Assembly: GCF_011752815.1 (NCBI RefSeq) | Contig: NZ_VWWV01000001.1 | Coordinates: 372,001 to 436,000, forward strand | Direction of reading: 5' to 3' | Origin: Enterobacter sp. Cy-643 | Lineage (GTDB): Bacteria > Pseudomonadota > Gammaproteobacteria > Enterobacterales > Enterobacteriaceae | Length of the DNA: 64,000 nt | Shown here: positions 58,261-64,000 of the stretch, piece by piece | Layout: every line of letters begins with the position of its first letter | Numbering within the stretch: position 1 is the stretch's first letter | The notes under the pieces: model-generated | The model's input: only the letters and a program-made list of their open reading frames with translations | The model's database searches: none | Told to the model about the DNA's origin: nothing | Position numbers and translations under genes: made by a program

Positions 58261-60984
58261 ATGGCTACGATTCATGTAGACGGCAAAGAATACGAGGTCA
58301 ACGGAGCAGACAACTTGCTGGAAGCTTGTCTCTCTCTCGGTCTTGATATTCCTTATTTTTGCTGGCATCCGGCGCTGGGCAGCGTCGGTGCTTGCCGCCA
58401 GTGTGCGGTGAAGCAATATCAGAACGCGGAAGATACTCGCGGTCGCCTGGTGATGTCCTGTATGACACCGGCCTCCGACGGGACCTTCATCTCTATTGAT
58501 GATGGCGAAGCGAAACAGTTCCGTGAAAGCGTTGTGGAATGGTTGATGACTAACCACCCACACGACTGTCCGGTCTGTGAAGAGGGCGGCAACTGCCACC
58601 TGCAGGATATGACCGTGATGACCGGTCATAGCTTCCGTCGCTACCGCTTTACCAAGCGTACTCACCGCAATCAGGATCTCGGTCCGTTCATCTCTCATGA
58701 AATGAACCGCTGTATCGCCTGCTACCGCTGCGTGCGTTACTACAAAGACTATGCAGACGGTAAAGATCTGGGCGTTTACGGCGCACACGACAACGTCTAC
58801 TTCGGTCGTCCGGAAGACGGCACGCTGGAAAGCGAGTTCTCCGGTAACCTGGTAGAAATTTGCCCGACCGGCGTATTTACCGACAAAACGCATTCCGAAC
58901 GCTACAACCGTAAGTGGGACATGCAGTTTGCGCCGAGCATCTGCCAGCAGTGCTCGCTGGGCTGTAACACCAGCCCAGGTGAACGTTACGGTGAACTGCG
59001 TCGCATTGAAAACCGCTACAACGGTACCGTGAACCACTACTTCCTTTGCGACCGTGGTCGTTTTGGTTACGGCTATGTGAACCTGAAAGACCGTCCGCGG
59101 CAGCCCATTCAGCGCCGTGGTGATGACCTCATTACCCTGAACGCCGAACAGGCAATGCAGGGTGCGGCGGATATCCTGCGTCAGTCGAAGAAAGTGATCG
59201 GCATCGGTTCTCCGCGCGCGAGCGTGGAAAGCAACTTTGCTCTGCGCGAGCTGGTTGGGGCTGAAAACTTCTACACCGGTATTGCAGCAGGTGAGCAGGC
59301 TCGTCTGCAGTTGATGCTGAAAGTGCTGCGTGACAGCGGCATTCACACGCCTGCGCTGCGTGAAATCGAATCTTACGATGCGGTGCTAATTCTGGGTGAA
59401 GATGTGACCCAGACCGGCGCACGTGCCGCTCTGGCTATCCGTCAGGCGGTAAAAGGGAAGGCGCGTGAAATGGCGGCGGCTCAGAAAGTGGCTGACTGGC
59501 AGATCGCCGCCATCCTGAACATCGGCCAGAACGCCAAGCATCCGCTGTTTGTCACCAACGTAGACAGCACCCGTCTGGACGATATCGCCGCATGGACTTA
59601 CCGTGCGCCGGTTGAAGATCAGGCGCGTCTTGGTTTCGCGATTGCCAATGCGCTGGACAGCAATTCCCCGGCGGTTGAACTGGATCGTGACCTGAAAAAC
59701 AAAGTGGACGTTATCGTGCAGGCGCTGGCCGGTGCGAAGAAACCCCTGATTGTTTCCGGAACGAACGCCGGTAGCGAAGCAGTGATTCAGGCCGCGGCCA
59801 ACGTGGCTAAAGCGCTGAAAGGCCGCGGTGCAGATGTTGGCGTAACCATGATTGCCCGTGCGGTTAACAGCGTTGGCCTCGGCATGATTGGCGGCGGCTC
59901 TCTGGACGATGCTCTGAGCGAACTGGAAAGCGGCGCTGCCGATGCGGTAGTGGTGCTGGAAAATGACCTCCATCGCCATGCTTCCGCAGCCCGAGTAGAT
60001 GCGGCGCTGAGCAAAGCCCCTCTGGTGATGGTTATTGACCATCAGCGTACGGCCATCATGGATAAAGCGCACCTTGTGCTTTCCGCCGCAAGTTTTGCAG
60101 AAAGCGATGGGACGGTGATAAACAACGAAGGCCGCGCCCAGCGCTTCTTCCAGGTTTATGACCCGGCTTACTACGACACCAGCGTGACAATGTTCGAAAG
60201 CTGGCGCTGGCTGCACTCGCTGCACAGCACCGTGCAGAGTCGTGACGTTGACTGGACGCAGCTGGACCATGTGATTGACGCCTGCGTGAAGGTATTGCCT
60301 CAACTGGCCGGTATTAAAGATGCCGCGCCGGATGCTTCCTTCCGTATCAAAGGCCAGAAGCTGTCCCGTTCTCCTATCCGTTCGAGCGGACGCACCGCCA
60401 TGCGCGCCAATATCAGCGTGCACGAACCGCGTCAGCCGCAGGATAAAGACACGATGTTTGCCTTCTCTATGGAAGGGAACAACAGCCCGCTGGCCGACCG
60501 TCAGCAGATTCCGTTTGCCTGGGCTCCAGGCTGGAACTCCCCGCAGGCATGGAACAAATTCCAGGCTGAAGTGGGCGGTCATCTGCGCCACGGCGATCCG
60601 GGCGTGCGCCTGATCGAAGCCTCTGAAACGGGTCTGGAGTACTTCACCTCGGTACCGGACACCTTCCACGCGGAAGAGGGCAAATGGCGTATCGCGCCGT
60701 ATTATCACCTGTTTGGTAGCGACGAGATGTCCCAGCGTTCTCCGGTGTTCCAGAAGCGTATGGTTGAGCCTTATATCAAGCTGAACCCGGCCGATGCCGC
60801 GAAGCTTGGTATAAACGCCGGGAGCCTGGTCTCCTTCAGCTACGAAGGCCAGACGCTAAGTCTGCCTCTCCAGCTGTCCGAAGGTCTGGTTGCAGGGCAG
60901 GTTGGTCTGCCGATGGGGATGCCGGGGATTGCGCCAGTGCTTGCCGGTGCTCGTCTTGAAAATCTGCAGGAGGCTGCGCAATGA
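58261..60984 (+). CDS. nuoG: NADH-quinone oxidoreductase subunit G
   Basis: The largest peripheral-arm subunit, 907 residues, holding the iron-sulfur chain N1b, N4, N5 and the distal N7. The N-terminal ferredoxin domain has [15 protein letters not shown]...C; then [25 protein letters not shown] and the N7 motif CQQCSLGC. The C-terminal part is a molybdopterin-oxidoreductase-like fold without cofactor. ATG 58261, ten bases after GGAAG, is preferred over ATG 58252, only one base from it. It overlaps nuoH by four bases. Confidence 0.97.
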   Translation: MATIHVDGKEYEVNGADNLLEACLSLGLDIPYFCWHPALGSVGACRQCAVKQYQNAEDTRGRLVMSCMTPASDGTFISIDDGEAKQFRESVVEWLMTNHPHDCPVCEEGGNCHLQDMTVMTGHSFRRYRFTKRTHRNQDLGPFISHEMNRCIACYRCVRYYKDYADGKDLGVYGAHDNVYFGRPEDGTLESEFSGNLVEICPTGVFTDKTHSERYNRKWDMQFAPSICQQCSLGCNTSPGERYGELRRIENRYNGTVNHYFLCDRGRFGYGYVNLKDRPRQPIQRRGDDLITLNAEQAMQGAADILRQSKKVIGIGSPRASVESNFALRELVGAENFYTGIAAGEQARLQLMLKVLRDSGIHTPALREIESYDAVLILGEDVTQTGARAALAIRQAVKGKAREMAAAQKVADWQIAAILNIGQNAKHPLFVTNVDSTRLDDIAAWTYRAPVEDQARLGFAIANALDSNSPAVELDRDLKNKVDVIVQALAGAKKPLIVSGTNAGSEAVIQAAANVAKALKGRGADVGVTMIARAVNSVGLGMIGGGSLDDALSELESGAADAVVVLENDLHRHASAARVDAALSKAPLVMVIDHQRTAIMDKAHLVLSAASFAESDGTVINNEGRAQRFFQVYDPAYYDTSVTMFESWRWLHSLHSTVQSRDVDWTQLDHVIDACVKVLPQLAGIKDAAPDASFRIKGQKLSRSPIRSSGRTAMRANISVHEPRQPQDKDTMFAFSMEGNNSPLADRQQIPFAWAPGWNSPQAWNKFQAEVGGHLRHGDPGVRLIEASETGLEYFTSVPDTFHAEEGKWRIAPYYHLFGSDEMSQRSPVFQKRMVEPYIKLNPADAAKLGINAGSLVSFSYEGQTLSLPLQLSEGLVAGQVGLPMGMPGIAPVLAGARLENLQEAAQ

Positions 60985-61958
60985 GCTGGCTGACACCGGA
61001 AGTTATCGACATTCTGCTGAGCATCCTCAAAGCGGTTGTCATTCTGCTGGTCGTGGTGACCTGTGGCGCATTCATGAGCTTCGGCGAACGCCGTCTGCTC
61101 GGTCTGTTCCAGAACCGCTACGGACCGAACCGCGTAGGCTGGGGTGGTTCACTCCAGCTGGTTGCGGACATGATCAAGATGTTCTTTAAAGAGGACTGGA
61201 TCCCTAAGTTCTCTGACCGCGTGATCTTTACGCTTGCGCCGATGATCGCGTTCACCTCGCTGCTGCTGGCCTTTGCTATTGTGCCGGTCAGCCCAAGCTG
61301 GGTGGTTGCGGATCTGAACATCGGGATCCTGTTCTTCCTGATGCTGGCGGGCCTGGCGGTGTACGCCGTACTGTTCGCTGGCTGGTCCAGTAACAACAAA
61401 TACTCCCTGCTGGGTGCGATGCGCGCTTCCGCGCAGACCCTGAGCTATGAAGTGTTCCTGGGGCTTTCCCTGATGGGCGTGGTGGCGCAGGCCGGTTCCT
61501 TTAATATGGCCGACATCGTCAACAACCAGGCACATCTGTGGAATATCATCCCGCAGTTCTTCGGCTTCGTGACCTTCGCGATTGCCGGCGTTGCGGTTTG
61601 CCACCGTCACCCGTTTGACCAACCGGAAGCCGAGCAGGAACTGGCCGATGGTTATCACATCGAATATTCCGGCATGAAGTTCGGTCTGTTCTTCGTCGGG
61701 GAATACATCGGCATCGTCACCGTTTCTGCACTGATCGTGACGCTGTTCTTTGGTGGCTGGCATGGCCCGTGGTTACCGCCGTTCATCTGGTTCGCGCTGA
61801 AAACCGCGTTCTTCATGATGATGTTCATTTTGATTCGCGCCGCACTGCCTCGTCCACGTTATGACCAGGTGATGTCCTTCGGCTGGAAAGTTTGCCTGCC
61901 GCTGACGCTTATCAACTTGCTGGTGACCGCCGCGGTCATTCTTTACCAGGCACCATAA
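60981..61958 (+). CDS. nuoH: NADH-quinone oxidoreductase subunit H
   Basis: A 325-residue membrane subunit with eight helices, forming the quinone entry and first proton channel. Conserved charged motifs are visible: [19 protein letters not shown] near 33-51 and [23 protein letters not shown] near 212-235. The length equals E. coli. It overlaps the nuoG stop by four bases. Confidence 0.98.
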   Translation: MSWLTPEVIDILLSILKAVVILLVVVTCGAFMSFGERRLLGLFQNRYGPNRVGWGGSLQLVADMIKMFFKEDWIPKFSDRVIFTLAPMIAFTSLLLAFAIVPVSPSWVVADLNIGILFFLMLAGLAVYAVLFAGWSSNNKYSLLGAMRASAQTLSYEVFLGLSLMGVVAQAGSFNMADIVNNQAHLWNIIPQFFGFVTFAIAGVAVCHRHPFDQPEAEQELADGYHIEYSGMKFGLFFVGEYIGIVTVSALIVTLFFGGWHGPWLPPFIWFALKTAFFMMMFILIRAALPRPRYDQVMSFGWKVCLPLTLINLLVTAAVILYQAP

Positions 61959-61972
61959 GGGGTGAAAAAACC

Positions 61973-62515
61973 ATGACATTGAAAGAGTTAGTGGTTGGTT
62001 TCGGCACCCAGGTACGCAGTATCTGGATGATCGGCATGCACGCTTTCGCCAAGCGCGAAACCCGCATGTATCCGGAAGAACCAGTGTATCTGCCGCCGCG
62101 CTACCGTGGCCGTATCGTGCTGACGCGCGACCCGGACGGTGAAGAGCGCTGCGTTGCCTGTAACCTGTGTGCGGTAGCCTGCCCGGTAGGCTGTATTTCA
62201 CTGCAGAAAGCCGAGATGAAAGACGGCCGTTGGTATCCGGAGTTCTTCCGCATCAACTTTTCCCGCTGCATCTTCTGCGGCCTGTGTGAAGAAGCCTGCC
62301 CAACCACCGCGATTCAGCTTACCCCGGACTTCGAGCTGGGTGAGTACAAGCGCCAGGATCTGGTGTACGAGAAAGAGGATCTGCTGATCTCCGGTCCGGG
62401 CAAATACCCGGAATATAACTTCTACCGGATGGCAGGTATGGCAATCGACGGCAAAGATAAGGGCGAAGCGGAAAACGAAGCCAAGCCTATCGACGTCAAA
62501 GGCCTGTTACCTTAA
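61973..62515 (+). CDS. nuoI: NADH-quinone oxidoreductase subunit I (clusters N6a/N6b)
   Basis: A ferredoxin-like 180-residue subunit carrying two [4Fe-4S] clusters through [12 protein letters not shown] and [12 protein letters not shown], linking the NuoG chain to N2 in NuoB. ATG 61973, 14 bases after the nuoH stop with GGGGTG upstream, starts the E. coli-type sequence [11 protein letters not shown]; the frame is open further upstream but only overlaps nuoH. Confidence 0.98.
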   Translation: MTLKELVVGFGTQVRSIWMIGMHAFAKRETRMYPEEPVYLPPRYRGRIVLTRDPDGEERCVACNLCAVACPVGCISLQKAEMKDGRWYPEFFRINFSRCIFCGLCEEACPTTAIQLTPDFELGEYKRQDLVYEKEDLLISGPGKYPEYNFYRMAGMAIDGKDKGEAENEAKPIDVKGLLP

Positions 62516-62525
62516 GGAGTCAGGA

Positions 62526-63083
62526 ATGGAATTCGCTTTTTATATCTGCGCCATTGTGGCCGTCCTGACAACCCTTCGGACGATCACTCACACCAATCCG
62601 GTGCACGCGCTGCTGTACCTGATCATCTCGCTGCTGGCGATCTCCGGGGTGTTTTTCTCCCTCGGGGCTTACTTCGCCGGTGCACTGGAGATCATCGTGT
62701 ATGCCGGGGCTATCATGGTGCTGTTCGTCTTCGTGGTGATGATGCTCAACCTCGGTAACGCGGTTCAGCAACAGGAGCGCGAGTGGCTGAAGCCGCAGCT
62801 GTGGATCGGGCCAGGCGTCCTGTCTGCCGTTCTGCTGGTGGTACTGATTTACGCAATCCGCACCGTTAACGACCAGGGTATTGATGGCACGTCCATCGAT
62901 GCGAAGCAGGTCGGTATCGCGCTGTTCGGGCCTTACGTACTGGCGGTGGAGCTGGCCTCCATGCTGCTGCTGGCGGGCCTGGTCGTTGCGTTCCACCTGG
63001 GTCGTGAAGACCGTGCCGGTGAGGTGCTGAGCAATCGCCCTGCTGACATGGCCGTGAGAAGAAAAACGGAGGAGAACGTATGA
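62526..63083 (+). CDS. nuoJ: NADH-quinone oxidoreductase subunit J
   Basis: A 185-residue membrane subunit with five helices, next to NuoK. The third helix contains the conserved [20 protein letters not shown], whose flexible middle takes part in coupling. AAGGAG precedes the ATG. It overlaps nuoK by four bases. Confidence 0.97.
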   Translation: MEFAFYICAIVAVLTTLRTITHTNPVHALLYLIISLLAISGVFFSLGAYFAGALEIIVYAGAIMVLFVFVVMMLNLGNAVQQQEREWLKPQLWIGPGVLSAVLLVVLIYAIRTVNDQGIDGTSIDAKQVGIALFGPYVLAVELASMLLLAGLVVAFHLGREDRAGEVLSNRPADMAVRRKTEENV

Positions 63084-63382
63084 TCCCGCTGCAACATGGA
63101 CTGATCCTCGCCGCCATTCTGTTCGTGCTGGGTCTTACCGGGCTGGTCATCCGCCGCAACCTGCTGTTCATGCTGATCAGCCTGGAAGTGATGATTAACG
63201 CCGCCGCGCTGGCCTTCGTGGTTGCCGGCAGCTACTGGGGCCAGGCTGACGGTCAGGTGATGTATATACTCGCGATAAGCTTAGCTGCTGCCGAAGCCAG
63301 TATTGGCCTCGCGCTGTTACTGCAGCTCCATCGTCGTCGCCAGAATCTGAATATCGATTCAGTAAGTGAGATGCGTGGATGA
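63080..63382 (+). CDS. nuoK: NADH-quinone oxidoreductase subunit K
   Basis: A 100-residue, three-helix membrane subunit (MrpC-like). The two membrane glutamates essential for proton pumping are seen in [15 protein letters not shown] (about residue 36) and [19 protein letters not shown] (about 72). It overlaps nuoJ and nuoL by four bases at each end. Confidence 0.98.
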   Translation: MIPLQHGLILAAILFVLGLTGLVIRRNLLFMLISLEVMINAAALAFVVAGSYWGQADGQVMYILAISLAAAEASIGLALLLQLHRRRQNLNIDSVSEMRG

Positions 63383-64000
63383 ACCTTCTCTGGTTAACCA
63401 TTGTTCTGCCATTGATTGGCTTTTTACTGTTGGCATTCTCCCGCGGTCGCTGGTCAGAAAACCTGTCCGCAACCATCGGAATGGGCTCTGTAGGTCTGGC
63501 GGCGGTTGTCACCGCCATTGCCGGGGTTGATTTCTTTAACAACGGACAGCAGGCGTTCACTCAGCCGCTGTGGACCTGGATGGCGGTCGGTGACTTTAAC
63601 ATCGGCTTCAACCTGGTGCTGGACGGCCTGTCCCTGACCATGCTTTCCGTGGTCACCGGCGTCGGCTTCCTGATCCACATGTTCGCTTCCTGGTACATGC
63701 GCGGTGAAGAAGGGTATTCCCGCTTCTTCGCTTACACCAACCTGTTCATCGCCAGCATGGTGGTTTTGGTTCTTGCCGACAACCTGCTGCTAATGTACCT
63801 CGGCTGGGAAGGCGTGGGCCTCTGTTCTTACCTGCTGATCGGTTTCTACTACACCGATCCGAAGAACAACGCGGCGGCAATGAAAGCGTTCGTGGTCACC
63901 CGCGTTGGGGACGTGTTCCTGGCCTTCGGCCTGTTCATCCTCTACAACGAGCTGGGCACGCTGAACTTCCGCGAAATGGTCGAGCTGGCACCGCAGCACT
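63379..64000 (+). CDS. nuoL: NADH-quinone oxidoreductase subunit L (5' part)
   Basis: The first 207 codons of NuoL, the distal antiporter-like proton-pumping subunit; the frame is open to the window edge (E. coli total about 613). The ATG overlaps the nuoK stop (ATGA). The Mrp-type region [40 protein letters not shown], with the key glutamate of the EG motif near residue 144, identifies it. Confidence 0.96.
   Translation, partial: MNLLWLTIVLPLIGFLLLAFSRGRWSENLSATIGMGSVGLAAVVTAIAGVDFFNNGQQAFTQPLWTWMAVGDFNIGFNLVLDGLSLTMLSVVTGVGFLIHMFASWYMRGEEGYSRFFAYTNLFIASMVVLVLADNLLLMYLGWEGVGLCSYLLIGFYYTDPKNNAAAMKAFVVTRVGDVFLAFGLFILYNELGTLNFREMVELAPQH

Overview
The window is chromosomal DNA of an Enterobacteriaceae species close to Escherichia, Salmonella, Enterobacter and Cedecea. 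The genus cannot be fixed from sequence alone. Gene order is that of the E. coli prmB-aroC-fabB-purF-his-pta-ackA-nuo segment, most proteins match their E. coli counterparts at near-identical length, and both ERIC and REP-type palindromic repeats are present. No rRNA, tRNA, CRISPR array, transposase, integrase or prophage gene was seen, and no backbone gene looks broken. Two genes are cut by the window edges: prmB at the left and nuoL at the right.

Layout. 1-3746 (+): prmB end, aroC, mepA, yfcA, epmC, yfcL. 3818-5818 (-): mnmC. 5977-8601 (+): fabB behind FadR and FabR boxes, then yfcJ. 8658-9662 (-): flk. 9914-16731 (+): pdxB, usg, truA, dedA, accD, folC, dedD. 17075-19116 (+): cvpA-purF behind a PurR box. 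19252-21401 (+): an insertion relative to E. coli, coding an MFS transporter with a perfect 13-bp-arm palindrome at its promoter and an ArsR-HTH/rhodanese fusion. 21423-26291 (+): ubiX, then the argT-hisJ-hisQ-hisM-hisP uptake system with a sigma-54 promoter and an NtrC-type box. 26401-31757: a D-arabinitol (dal) regulon where E. coli has rpnB. 31793-35782: yfcH, folX, yfcG (-) and yfcF, yfcE, yfcD (+). 35840-41236: a LacI-family regulator divergent from an ascorbate-type PTS (EIIA, EIIB, EIIC) fused in operon with a split transketolase, where E. coli has yfcC. 41301-44730 (-): pta, ackA. 45070-48712 (+): yfbV, yfbU, yfbT, yfbS. 48754-50644 (-): yfbR, alaA. 51647-52582 (+): lrhA. 53214-64000 (+): nuoA to the start of nuoL.

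How it works together. The backbone covers central biosynthesis (chorismate, unsaturated fatty acids, malonyl-CoA, PLP, folylpolyglutamate, purines, prenyl-FMN), tRNA modification, nitrogen-controlled basic amino-acid uptake, acetate overflow and complex I. The three accessory loci sit between conserved genes. Two are sugar or polyol catabolic units that feed the pentose phosphate pathway: dalDKT makes D-xylulose 5-phosphate, and the PTS/transketolase operon appears to import a phosphorylated ketose and cleave it directly. Both have CRP-type sites placed for class II activation and family-appropriate operators.

The most interesting unexplained unit is the LacI/PTS/split-transketolase operon, whose substrate cannot be read from sequence. 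Next is the MFS plus ArsR-rhodanese pair, whose regulator has only two cysteines, both in the rhodanese active-site loop. REP-like palindromes occur at seven loci, almost always right after a stop codon; one lies inside the nuo operon, and two lie at the junctions of the accessory insertions.
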